From: an uncultured Oscillospiraceae bacterium
GTDB taxonomy: Bacteria; Bacillota; Clostridia; Oscillospirales; Oscillospiraceae
Assembly: GCA_934589705.1 (NCBI GenBank)
Contig: CAKTOH010000015.1
Location: 1-34,342, forward strand
DNA: 34,342 nt
Direction: 5' to 3'
Shown here: piece after piece, positions 16,028 through 23,591 of the stretch
Position numbering within the stretch: the stretch's first letter is position 1
How the letters are laid out: each line of letters opens with the position of its first letter
Translations under genes and position numbers: made by a program
The notes under the pieces: generated by a model
Seen by the model: the letters and a program-made list of their open reading frames with translations, nothing else
Database searches by the model: none
Told to the model about the DNA's origin: nothing

Positions 16028-16084
16028 CTTATGCCGCGCATAAGGTATCGATATTATTTTACTAATTAAACACAAGAATGTCAA
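16028..16084 (-). promoter_or_regulatory. cooS-cooC-acsB promoter with leader palindrome
   Basis: TTGACA (16084-16079), 17 bases, TAAAAT (16061-16056) on the minus strand. Just downstream, around +5 to +21, is the perfect palindrome CTTATGC-CGC-GCATAAG (16028-16044), a candidate regulator site. The transcript then runs about 45 bases to the TTG start. Confidence 0.75.
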
Positions 16085-16116
16085 TCGTGCATATTCACAC
16101 AATTCTCCCCATTTTC

Positions 16117-16920
16117 TCATCCCCCCTGGGGGGATTTTTGGTCAAAGTGCATGAGCCTTTGAAAAGGGATACTGTCTGAATTTGGGGAAAATAGAAGAAA
16201 CCCGCCTCCCAAAGTTGAGAAAGCGGGTGAATTCCGGGGTATTTTGGGGCTTTCCGGGAAGTTGGCATAGCTGTGGCCGGGTCGGAGCTTCTGCTCCCGC
16301 AGCCGGGCAAGACGGGAAACGGTGACGATTTCGTAGTTCTGAGCCAGCAGGGCATCGATGATGTCCAGCGCGGCCCGGACGGAACTGTCCGACATGTCGT
16401 GCAGCAGCACGATATCCCCGCCCCGTACATTTTTCAGCACTGCCTTTTCGATGGCGGCGGTGTCCTGGGTGCTCCAGTCCCGGGGATCCACCGACCAGCC
16501 TAAGATTGCCAGATTCCGTGCCTGGGCCACCTGGCGCACGGCATCGGAGCAGCACCCGCCCGGCGGACGGAGGAAGGCCGGGACGCAGCCCTTGGGCAGC
16601 AGAGCCTGGGATCGATCCAGCTCTTCGGCAATGTCCCGCCGGCTCATATTTTTCATGTTTTTGTGGCTGTAGCCGTGGAAACCAATCTCGTGACCCTCGT
16701 CAAATATCCGCTGGGTCAGCTCCGGATAGTCCTTCATCCGGTAGCCGCACAGCAGAAAGGTGGCGTTTACGCCCCGGTCATAAAGCCCGTCCAGCAAAGC
16801 CCGGGTGTATTTGCCGGAGGGGCCGTCATCGAAGGTCAGAGCCACATATTTGACTTCCTTTGCCCGGACGGGCAGAACCAGCTGACACAGGCACAGGATC
16901 AACGCCAGAAATCGTCCCAT
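16117..16920 (-). CDS. Exported polysaccharide deacetylase (NodB domain, CE4)
   Basis: 267 residues. An N-terminal signal peptide (about 1-20, ending PVRA) points to export. The NodB domain has its five motifs: TFDDGP (D31/D32), H82-x3-H86 metal pair in FHGYSHKN, RPPGG at 118-122, DPRDW at 145-149 and VLLHD near 171. CE4 enzymes remove N-acetyl groups from peptidoglycan or chitooligosaccharide; the spore-cortex PdaA/PdaB group is possible but not proven. The final ~40 residues look unlike the family, are proline/glycine-rich, and are encoded across a terminator-like hairpin, so the real end may have been extended by loss of a stop. Start codon at 16920. Confidence 0.88.
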   Translation of the reverse strand: MGRFLALILCLCQLVLPVRAKEVKYVALTFDDGPSGKYTRALLDGLYDRGVNATFLLCGYRMKDYPELTQRIFDEGHEIGFHGYSHKNMKNMSRRDIAEELDRSQALLPKGCVPAFLRPPGGCCSDAVRQVAQARNLAILGWSVDPRDWSTQDTAAIEKAVLKNVRGGDIVLLHDMSDSSVRAALDIIDALLAQNYEIVTVSRLARLREQKLRPGHSYANFPESPKIPRNSPAFSTLGGGFLLFSPNSDSIPFQRLMHFDQKSPQGG

Positions 16921-16939
16921 GAGAATTCGCTCCTTTCCG

Positions 16940-16968
16940 TTGACTGAAACGTGAAATTAAGGTATACT
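16940..16968 (+). promoter_or_regulatory. Promoter of the rlmA-prfA-tsaE-tsaB-upp cluster
   Basis: TTGACT (16940-16945), 17 bases, TATACT (16963-16968), with transcription starting near 16975 and the GGAGG at 16978-16982 almost at the 5' end of the message. Confidence 0.8.
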
Positions 16969-16991
16969 ATATTTATTTGGAGGACTCCAAT

Positions 16992-17792
16992 ATGAAACTG
17001 ATCTGCCCAATTTGTGAAAAAGACCTGTCCCGGCAGGAAAAAAGCCTGGTCTGTCCCATGGGACACCGCTTTGACATCGCCCGACAGGGCTATGTGAATC
17101 TGCTCACCGTTCAGCGGCGGCACTCCGCCCATCCGGGGGACACCCGGGAGCAGGTGCTCTCCCGCCGGGAATTTTTGGAGGGTGGCTTTTACGTGCCCAT
17201 TTCCGATGCTCTGAACGATGCCGCCAGGCGGCACGGAGCGGAAGACCCGATTCTGGACGTGGGCTGCGGTGAGGGCTACTATTCCGCCCGGCTGGCGAAG
17301 GCTCTGGGCGCGGAACTCACCGGCCTGGACGTATCCAAGGAGGCGGTGCGGTGCGCCGCGGCGAAATATAAGGATTATCGGTGGCTGTGCGCTACCGCCG
17401 CCCAAATCCCGGTGGAGACCGGTGCCGCGGGGGTGGTGACGAGCCTGTTTGCCATTACCCTGCCGGAGGAATTTCACCGGGTGCTTCGGGAAAACGCCCT
17501 GTTTTTCCAGGTGCTTGCCGCCCAGGATCATCTGCTGGGTCTGAAGAAAATCATTTACGACGAGCTTGTTTTCCGGGAGAAGGACACGGTGCCGGAGCTT
17601 CCCGGCTTTACGCTGGTGGAATCCCTGCCTATCCGCTTTTCCTTCACCGTGGAAGGAGCGCAGGTACAGAACCTCTTTGCCATGACGCCCCATCTGTTCC
17701 GGGTAAGCAAGGCGGGAGCCCAGCGGCTTCGGGAAACGGAACGCCTGACGGACACCGCCAGCTGCGTGCTGAACGTCTTCCGGCGGGTATAA
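16992..17792 (+). CDS. RlmA-like 23S rRNA (guanine-N1)-methyltransferase
   Basis: 266 residues. The N-terminal zinc-binding knuckle is visible as C5-x2-C8 (CPIC) and C21-x3-H25 (CPMGH), followed by the SAM-binding Rossmann fold with motif I ILDVGCGEG near 87. This zinc finger plus methyltransferase layout is that of RlmA(I)/RlmA(II), which methylate G745 or G748 in helix 35 of 23S rRNA, and in some species alter macrolide or tylosin sensitivity. The start at 16992 has GGAGG exactly 8 bases upstream; an in-frame TTG at 16977 is part of that site. First gene of a plus-strand cluster, divergent from the deacetylase. The choice between position 745 and 748 is not possible here. Confidence 0.85.
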   Translation: MKLICPICEKDLSRQEKSLVCPMGHRFDIARQGYVNLLTVQRRHSAHPGDTREQVLSRREFLEGGFYVPISDALNDAARRHGAEDPILDVGCGEGYYSARLAKALGAELTGLDVSKEAVRCAAAKYKDYRWLCATAAQIPVETGAAGVVTSLFAITLPEEFHRVLRENALFFQVLAAQDHLLGLKKIIYDELVFREKDTVPELPGFTLVESLPIRFSFTVEGAQVQNLFAMTPHLFRVSKAGAQRLRETERLTDTASCVLNVFRRV

Positions 17793-17848
17793 TTTCCCCG
17801 GAAAGTCCCGGCTTTATGAATGGTAAAATGTCGAAACGGAGAGAATAA

Positions 17849-18907
17849 ATGCTGAATCAATTACAGGCCATCTGCAATAAATACGAGGAGCTCTGCGCCC
17901 GGTCGGAGCAGCCGGATTTTTACGCCGATCCCCAGAAGGCGGCCAGGCAGCTTCGGGAAAAAAGCGACCTGGAGCCCATCGTGGCGTGCTATCAGGCTTA
18001 CCGTCAGGCGGAGAAGGACATGGCGGATGCCCAAGAGCTGATGAACGATCCGGAGATGAAGGAGCTGTGCCAGGAAACCTATGCCGCCGCCAAGACCGCC
18101 AAGGAGGAGCTCCACGAAAAATTGCAGATTTTGCTGCTGCCCAAAGACCCCAATGACGAAAAGAACGTGATTGTGGAAATCCGGGGCGGCGTCGGCGGGG
18201 AGGAAAGCGCCTTGTTTGCCCACAGCCTCTTTCGGATGTACTCTATGTACGCCGCCAAGCAGGGATGGAGCGTGGAGCTGCTCAATTACAATGAAACGGA
18301 GCTGGGGGGCGTGAAGGAGGCGGACTTCGTCATCAACGGCCGGGGAGCTTATTCGAGGATGAAGTATGAGTCCGGCGTTCACCGGGTTCAGCGGGTGCCG
18401 GAGACGGAGTCCGGCGGCCGGGTTCACACCTCCACGGCCACCGTGGCGGTGCTGCCGGAAATGGAAGAGGTGGACGTGCAGATCAATCCGGCGGACATCG
18501 AGATGCAGGTCTACCGGGCTTCCGGTGCCGGCGGTCAGCACGTCAACAAAACCAGCTCTGCCGTCCGGCTGATTCACAAGCCCACGGGCATTGTGGTGGC
18601 CTGCCAGGAGGAGCGGAGCCAGGTGCAGAACCGGGAAAAATGTATGCGGATGTTGGCCTCCAAGCTCTATGAGATGGAGCAGGAGAAGCTGGACTCCCAG
18701 GTCACCGGCCTGCGCCGGAGCCAGGTGGGCACGGGGATGCGCAACGAGCGGATCCGCACCTACAATTTTCCCCAGGGTCGGGTCACCGATCATCGGGTGA
18801 ATCTGACCCTTTACCGGATCGATTCCGTCATGGACGGAGACTTGGACGAGATCATCAACGCCCTGGCCACCGCCGACCAGGCAGAGAAATTAAAGAACGC
18901 AAAATAA
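17849..18907 (+). CDS. prfA: Peptide chain release factor 1
   Basis: 352 residues, full length. RF1 ends translation at UAA and UAG. The stop-codon recognition tripeptide of the P-x-T type is P184-E-T186, in the context VQRVPETESGGRVHT that separates RF1 from RF2. The catalytic GGQ is at 228-230. It is preceded by AACGGAGAG. The usual neighbour prmC, which methylates the GGQ glutamine, is not next to it. Its presence, with a UAG stop on the lipoprotein gene, argues that UAG codons inside the cas genes are true stops. Confidence 0.97.
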   Translation: MLNQLQAICNKYEELCARSEQPDFYADPQKAARQLREKSDLEPIVACYQAYRQAEKDMADAQELMNDPEMKELCQETYAAAKTAKEELHEKLQILLLPKDPNDEKNVIVEIRGGVGGEESALFAHSLFRMYSMYAAKQGWSVELLNYNETELGGVKEADFVINGRGAYSRMKYESGVHRVQRVPETESGGRVHTSTATVAVLPEMEEVDVQINPADIEMQVYRASGAGGQHVNKTSSAVRLIHKPTGIVVACQEERSQVQNREKCMRMLASKLYEMEQEKLDSQVTGLRRSQVGTGMRNERIRTYNFPQGRVTDHRVNLTLYRIDSVMDGDLDEIINALATADQAEKLKNAK

Positions 18908-18910
18908 AGC

Positions 18911-18958
18911 CTTCCCTTGGGGGAAGGTGGCACGGCAAAGCCGTGACGGATGAGGGCA
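18911..18958 (+). repeat. Interspersed repeat module B
   Basis: Located between prfA and tsaE. It contains CTTCCC...GGGAAGG, then GTGGCACGGC-AAA-GCCGTG, then GACGGATGAGGGC, and matches the reverse strand of 10961-11013 closely. Being transcribed, it would fold into two hairpins in the middle of the operon message. Confidence 0.75.
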
Positions 18959-18994
18959 TACACCCGGACAGCGGTGCCCATTAGAGGTAATTAT

Positions 18995-19432
18995 ATGGAA
19001 TTCATCACCCATTCCCCGGAGGAAACGGAAAAAATCGGGGAAGCACTGGCAAAAAGTTTACAGCCCGGGACTGTCCTTGCCTACCGGGGAGATTTGGGAG
19101 CGGGCAAAACCGCCTTTACCCGGGGCCTTGCCCGGGGTTTGGGCTGCAAGGAAACGGTTACCAGCCCTACCTATACCATTGTCAACGAATATTTGGGCGG
19201 GCGGCTGCCCCTGTTTCATTTTGACATGTACCGGCTGGCCTCCTCCGACGACCTGTGGGACATCGGCTGGGAGGACTATCTGGAGCGGGAGGGCGTGTGC
19301 GCCGTGGAGTGGAGCGAAAATGTGGCCGATGCCATGGAGAACGCCGTCACCGTGACCATCGAAAAGCTGGGGGAAACCACCCGGCGGATCACCATCGAAG
19401 GGGGACAGGGATATGCTGATTTTAGCCTTTGA
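18995..19432 (+). CDS. tsaE: tRNA threonylcarbamoyladenosine biosynthesis ATPase TsaE
   Basis: 145 residues. TsaE is the P-loop ATPase that works with TsaB and TsaD in making t6A37 on ANN-reading tRNAs. The Walker A motif GDLGAGKT is at 32-39, followed by the conserved TSPTYTIVNEY segment near 60 and HFDMYRL. The start at 18995 has GAGGT upstream; an in-frame start at 18950 would make the protein begin inside repeat module B. It overlaps tsaB by 20 bases. No tsaD is in this window. Confidence 0.95.
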   Translation: MEFITHSPEETEKIGEALAKSLQPGTVLAYRGDLGAGKTAFTRGLARGLGCKETVTSPTYTIVNEYLGGRLPLFHFDMYRLASSDDLWDIGWEDYLEREGVCAVEWSENVADAMENAVTVTIEKLGETTRRITIEGGQGYADFSL

Positions 19433-20123
19433 GACCAGTGCAAAGGCGGCCTCGGCGGCACTGCTGGAGGATGGGAAGCTCCTGGGAGAGTGCTACCAGA
19501 ATACGGGACTGACCCACAGCCAGACCCTGCTCGTCATGGCGCAATCCCTGCTTGACCAATGCGGGAAAACCGTGGAGGATGTGACCGCCGCGGCAGTGGC
19601 GGCAGGCCCCGGCTCCTTTACCGGCGTGCGCATCGGCGTGGCGGCGGCCAAGGGCTTTGCCTGGGGTCGGGAAATTCCCTGCTACGGCGTGTCCACGTTG
19701 GAAGCCATGGCTCTGTCCTTCGGCGGCTATCAGGGCTATGTGTGCCCCTGCATGGACGCCAGAAGAAGCCAGGTTTATAACGCTCTGTTTTATGTCAACC
19801 ATGGAAAGCTGGAGCGGAAAACCCCGGATCGCGCCATTTCCCTGGCGGATTTGGGGGCGGAACTGGAAAATTTGAAAGAACCGATTTTTTTGGTTGGCGA
19901 TGGCAGCAATCTGTGCTATAATACCCTATTGGAGCGTGTTCCTGCCCTGGTTCTGCCTCCGGAGCACCGGATGCACCAGCGGGCTTCCGGCGTTGCCCTG
20001 TGCGCTGAGGCTATGGCGAAGGCCGGGGAGCCCGGCGATGCCAACGCCTTGACCCCCAACTACCTGCGCCTGAGCCAGGCCGAACGGGAGCGGGCGGAAC
20101 GACTGATACGGAAAACCAAATAA
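19413..20123 (+). CDS. tsaB: tRNA threonylcarbamoyladenosine biosynthesis protein TsaB
   Basis: 236 residues with the actin-like ASKHA fold. TsaB is the non-catalytic partner that dimerises with TsaD and is required for t6A formation in bacteria. Family hallmarks: N-terminal ILAFETSAKAASAAL, LTHSQTLL near 32, and the AAGPGSFTGVRIGVAAAKG block at 66-84. It overlaps tsaE by 20 bases, implying coupled translation. Many Firmicutes have rimI next; here upp follows instead. Confidence 0.95.
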   Translation: MLILAFETSAKAASAALLEDGKLLGECYQNTGLTHSQTLLVMAQSLLDQCGKTVEDVTAAAVAAGPGSFTGVRIGVAAAKGFAWGREIPCYGVSTLEAMALSFGGYQGYVCPCMDARRSQVYNALFYVNHGKLERKTPDRAISLADLGAELENLKEPIFLVGDGSNLCYNTLLERVPALVLPPEHRMHQRASGVALCAEAMAKAGEPGDANALTPNYLRLSQAERERAERLIRKTK

Positions 20124-20145
20124 GTGAATAAAGGAGAAAGAAACA

Positions 20146-20775
20146 ATGGCTAAAGTATGCGTCCTCGATCATCCCCTGATTCAGCACAAGCTGGCAATCC
20201 TGCGCAGCAAGGATACCTCGGTGAAGGAGTTCCGGGAGCTGGTTGGCGAAATCGCCGGCCTGATGTGCTATGAAGCGACCCGGAACCTGCCCCTGAAGGA
20301 GGTCAAGGTGGAGACCCCCATCACCACCGCTACCTGCCGGATGCTGGCCGGCAAGAAGATGGCAATCGTGCCCATTCTGCGGGCAGGCCTGGGCATGGTG
20401 GACAGCATGGTGTCTCTGATTCCCTCTGCCAAGATCGGACATATCGGCCTGTACCGGGATCCTAAGACCCACAAGCCTGTGGAGTACTACTGCAAGCTGC
20501 CCGATGACATCGGCAACCGGCAGGTATTCGTGGTGGATCCGATGCTGGCAACCGGCGGCAGCGCCATCGCGGCCATTGATTTTCTGAAGCAGCACGGCTG
20601 CAAGAACATCATTATGATGAACATCATCGGTGCTCCCGAGGGTGTGGAGGCCGTGACCAAGGCCCACCCCGATGTGGACGTGTACCTGGCGGCTCTGGAC
20701 GAGGGGCTCAACGAGAACGCTTACATCGTTCCCGGTCTGGGCGACGCCGGCGACCGGATTTTCGGCACCAAGTAA
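20146..20775 (+). CDS. upp: Uracil phosphoribosyltransferase
   Basis: 209 residues, full length. It makes UMP from uracil and PRPP in pyrimidine salvage. The PRPP-binding loop [12 protein letters not shown] is at 129-140, the uracil-binding C-terminal region ends [11 protein letters not shown], and the flexible loop [10 protein letters not shown] is near 78. AAAGGAGA lies upstream. It ends the plus-strand cluster at a strong shared terminator. Confidence 0.97.
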   Translation: MAKVCVLDHPLIQHKLAILRSKDTSVKEFRELVGEIAGLMCYEATRNLPLKEVKVETPITTATCRMLAGKKMAIVPILRAGLGMVDSMVSLIPSAKIGHIGLYRDPKTHKPVEYYCKLPDDIGNRQVFVVDPMLATGGSAIAAIDFLKQHGCKNIIMMNIIGAPEGVEAVTKAHPDVDVYLAALDEGLNENAYIVPGLGDAGDRIFGTK

Positions 20776-20797
20776 TCCTGAATTTTGAGTAAAGATA

Positions 20798-20836
20798 AAA
20801 ACCCCTCGCCTGAATGTTCAGGCGAGGGATTTTTTT
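20798..20836. terminator. Bidirectional terminator between upp and the GGDEF/EAL gene
   Basis: 12-bp perfect stem (20803-20814 with 20817-20828). Plus strand ends ATTTTTTT; minus strand ends GGTTTTTATC. It serves the two convergent genes; its T run overlaps the last codon of the minus-strand gene. The stem centre CCTGAATGTTCAGG also occurs inside the MITE at 9073-9182. Confidence 0.9.
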
Positions 20837-23450
20837 ATGCTTTCCCGGAGGGACAGGCCACATCGCCCTCCCAGAGGACGCAGCCGCCCTTGTGCTGACG
20901 CTGGGCCTGATACAGAGCCTGGTCTGCCCGCTCCAAGAGGGCGGCCATGGACACTTCCGCGTTTTCGCACAGCACCACGCCGCCGGAACAGGCGGCGCCG
21001 GTACCGTCGGGCAGGATGAATTTGGAGGTATCCCGGACAATATCCTTGCTTTTGCGCAGAACCGCCGAGGCCAGCCGCATTCCCTTGAGGATGACGGCAA
21101 ATTCCTCGTCGCCGTAGCGGCAGAGAATGTCGCCGCTGCGGGTATTCTGGCGCAGCACGCTGGCAAAATGCTTGAGCAGCTTGTCGCCGGTGGCGTGACC
21201 CAGGGAATCGTTCATGCGCTTCAGATCATCCAGGCTGAGCAGGAACACCGCCAAGGGATAGTTCTCCGGCTGCATGGCGTCCAGCGCGGACTGGAAGCCC
21301 CGACGGTTCAGAAGCCCAGTCAGGTAATCCCGGCAGGCCTCGGAGATCATGGACCGCTCCCGGGATTTGTAGGCGTTGAGGGTGTTCATCCATTCCACCC
21401 GCTTGCGCAGACATCGGGTGCACTGGATGTCCCTGGGCTTGAAGGCAATGTCGTCCACATCCAGCCCCAGCTCCTGGATCTGGGGCTCCTGCTGTAAGGT
21501 GGTGGCGATCATAATGGGAATGTGCCTGGGGGCTGTGACCCGCCGCAGGGCACTGACGACGCTGGCCGCGCCGGGCTCCGGCAGGGAGCCGCTGACAATC
21601 ATGGCGGCAAGGCCGTTGGCGTTTTCCGACAGGAAGGCCTGTGCCTGCTCACAGTCCGCCGCCTGCACCACCTGATAAACGTCAGCGAAGGCCTCTGCCA
21701 GCAGGTTGCGGCACCGGGAATCCTCCTCGGCGATCAGCAGGAACTGCTTGGCCTGGGCACTGCCGGGGGAAGCGGGCAGGGGAACATCCTGACGCTGGGA
21801 GAAATCTTCCAGCAGCTCGCCGTACTGCGCATGGGGCACGGGCTTGGAGAACAGATATCCCTGGACATAGTCGCAACCGATTTCCTGAAGCCGGCTGAGC
21901 TGATGCGGAGTCTCCACGCCCTCGGCTACCACGCTCAGATTCATCCGGTGAGCCATCTCCACAATCAGCCGGAGAATGCCCCGGTCGGCGCTCTGGGAGG
22001 TCTCGCTCTGGACAAATTTCATGTCCAGCTTCAGAATATCCAGCTTCAGCTGGCTGAGCATATTCAGGGAGGAGTAGCCGCTGCCGAAGTCGTCCATTTC
22101 GATGATGAAGCCCTTGGCCCGGAGCGCGTCCACCGTGGCGATGATCTGCTTGGAGTTTTCGGTGTAGGCGCTTTCCGTGATCTCCAGATGGAGAAGCTTC
22201 GGGTCAATGCTGTATTTTTGGGTCAGCTCCAGAAGAAAATCCACCAGATCCGGCTGACACACATCCGCCCGGGAAACATTTACGGAAACGGGCAGAGGGG
22301 GATAACCGGCCTCCTGCCACCGATGCAGCAGAACGCAGGCCTGCTCCCAGACAAACCGATCCAGCTGGTAGATAAAGCCGTTGCGCTCGAACAGGGGAAT
22401 GAACTCCCCGGGAGACATGAAGCCCCACTCCGGATGAATCCAGCGAACCAGGGCCTCGGCACCGCACAGCTGGCTGTCGCTGGCCCGGTATTTGGGCTGC
22501 AAATAGACGGTGAACTGGCTGTTTTCCAGAGCCGCCTCCATGTTGGAGGTGATGCTCTGCTCCCGCAGAAGCTTTCTGCGCAGCGCGTCATCGTAGACGG
22601 CGATGGTTTGATCGTACTGCCCCTTGATGCTGTCCGCGGCCAGCAGAGCCCGGTCGCACATATATTCCAGGGGCAGGAACCGGTCGTGAATCTCGTAAAC
22701 GCCCCATTTCAGCTCGACGCTTTTCAGCTCCTCGGGGAAATTCATATGCCGTGCGATGGTCGCCTTGGCAGCATCCACCTTTTCCCGTTCCTGCAGGCAC
22801 ACGAATCGGTCGGCGGAATACCGGCCGGTGACGCCGCCCGCGCCGAGCTGCTCGTTGATGCCCCGGGCAATGCGCTTGAGAAGCTGATCTCCCGCGGCAA
22901 TGCCGAAGGTGTCGTTGTAGAGCTTGAAGTTGACGATATTGGAGCAGACGATGCTGTATTCCCGGTCGGGATTGCTCATGAGCACGGCCTGAGCCTGCTG
23001 ATAGAAAAATTCCTTGCTGTAAAGTCCCGTGAGCTGGTCATAGCGGAACTGGTTGATCATGGAGGCGGTTTCCCGCAGGTGGATGATGCTGGCGATCCGG
23101 TGGAGGATCACCTTGGGACGGTAGGGCTTGGGCACAAAATCCGTGGCTCCGTGGGACAGAGCGGCCACCTCCGCGTCCTCGCTGCCGTTCTGGGTCATGA
23201 TGATGACCGGAATCAGGGATAGCTGGGAGTCTTTCTTGATGGTATCCAGGAAGGCATAGCCGTCCATGACGGGCATGATGATGTCCAGAAGAATCAGAGC
23301 AATGTCGTCCCGGTGGGTTTGCAGAATGTCCAGAGCTGCCTGGCCGTTTTCCGCTTCCAGCGTGGCGTACTGCCCGGAAAGAATTTCCACCAGCATGGCG
23401 CGGTTCAGCGCGTCGTCCTCGACAACCAGAATTTTTTCCTGTGACAGCAT
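20835..23450 (-). CDS. Two-receiver cyclic-di-GMP protein (REC-GGDEF-EAL-REC-GGDEF)
   Basis: 871 residues. REC1 at about 1-125 with phosphoacceptor D56 (LDIIMP) and a VPKP lysine near 106. A first GGDEF-type domain at about 150-285 has GRYSADRF where the signature should be, so it is degenerate. The EAL phosphodiesterase domain at about 305-555 retains EALVRW, LEITES, DDFGSGYSS, LKLD and VVAEGVET and looks active. A second receiver-like domain at about 575-690 is poorly conserved. The C-terminal GGDEF domain at about 705-860 carries RYGDEEF, with the second glycine changed. The likely net role is phosphorylation-controlled c-di-GMP breakdown, with cyclase activity uncertain. Start 23450 has GGAAGAGA upstream; an in-frame start at 23492 is less likely. 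No histidine kinase is adjacent. Confidence 0.88.
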   Translation of the reverse strand: MLSQEKILVVEDDALNRAMLVEILSGQYATLEAENGQAALDILQTHRDDIALILLDIIMPVMDGYAFLDTIKKDSQLSLIPVIIMTQNGSEDAEVAALSHGATDFVPKPYRPKVILHRIASIIHLRETASMINQFRYDQLTGLYSKEFFYQQAQAVLMSNPDREYSIVCSNIVNFKLYNDTFGIAAGDQLLKRIARGINEQLGAGGVTGRYSADRFVCLQEREKVDAAKATIARHMNFPEELKSVELKWGVYEIHDRFLPLEYMCDRALLAADSIKGQYDQTIAVYDDALRRKLLREQSITSNMEAALENSQFTVYLQPKYRASDSQLCGAEALVRWIHPEWGFMSPGEFIPLFERNGFIYQLDRFVWEQACVLLHRWQEAGYPPLPVSVNVSRADVCQPDLVDFLLELTQKYSIDPKLLHLEITESAYTENSKQIIATVDALRAKGFIIEMDDFGSGYSSLNMLSQLKLDILKLDMKFVQSETSQSADRGILRLIVEMAHRMNLSVVAEGVETPHQLSRLQEIGCDYVQGYLFSKPVPHAQYGELLEDFSQRQDVPLPASPGSAQAKQFLLIAEEDSRCRNLLAEAFADVYQVVQAADCEQAQAFLSENANGLAAMIVSGSLPEPGAASVVSALRRVTAPRHIPIMIATTLQQEPQIQELGLDVDDIAFKPRDIQCTRCLRKRVEWMNTLNAYKSRERSMISEACRDYLTGLLNRRGFQSALDAMQPENYPLAVFLLSLDDLKRMNDSLGHATGDKLLKHFASVLRQNTRSGDILCRYGDEEFAVILKGMRLASAVLRKSKDIVRDTSKFILPDGTGAACSGGVVLCENAEVSMAALLERADQALYQAQRQHKGGCVLWEGDVACPSGKA

Positions 23451-23508
23451 TCTCTTCCACCTCGATAAAACACATAATGCCGGAAACGGCAAATTGGATT
23501 ACAGTTAT

Positions 23509-23537
23509 ATGATAACAGACTTTGAACAAAAGGTAAA
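23509..23537 (-). promoter_or_regulatory. Weak promoter of the GGDEF/EAL gene
   Basis: TTTACC (23537-23532), 17 bases, TATCAT (23514-23509) on the minus strand. Confidence 0.5.
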
Positions 23538-23591
23538 GAGGCGAATAGTGAAATATCCTATCTTTTTCGGTTACGTTTCCAAAAAATCAGC

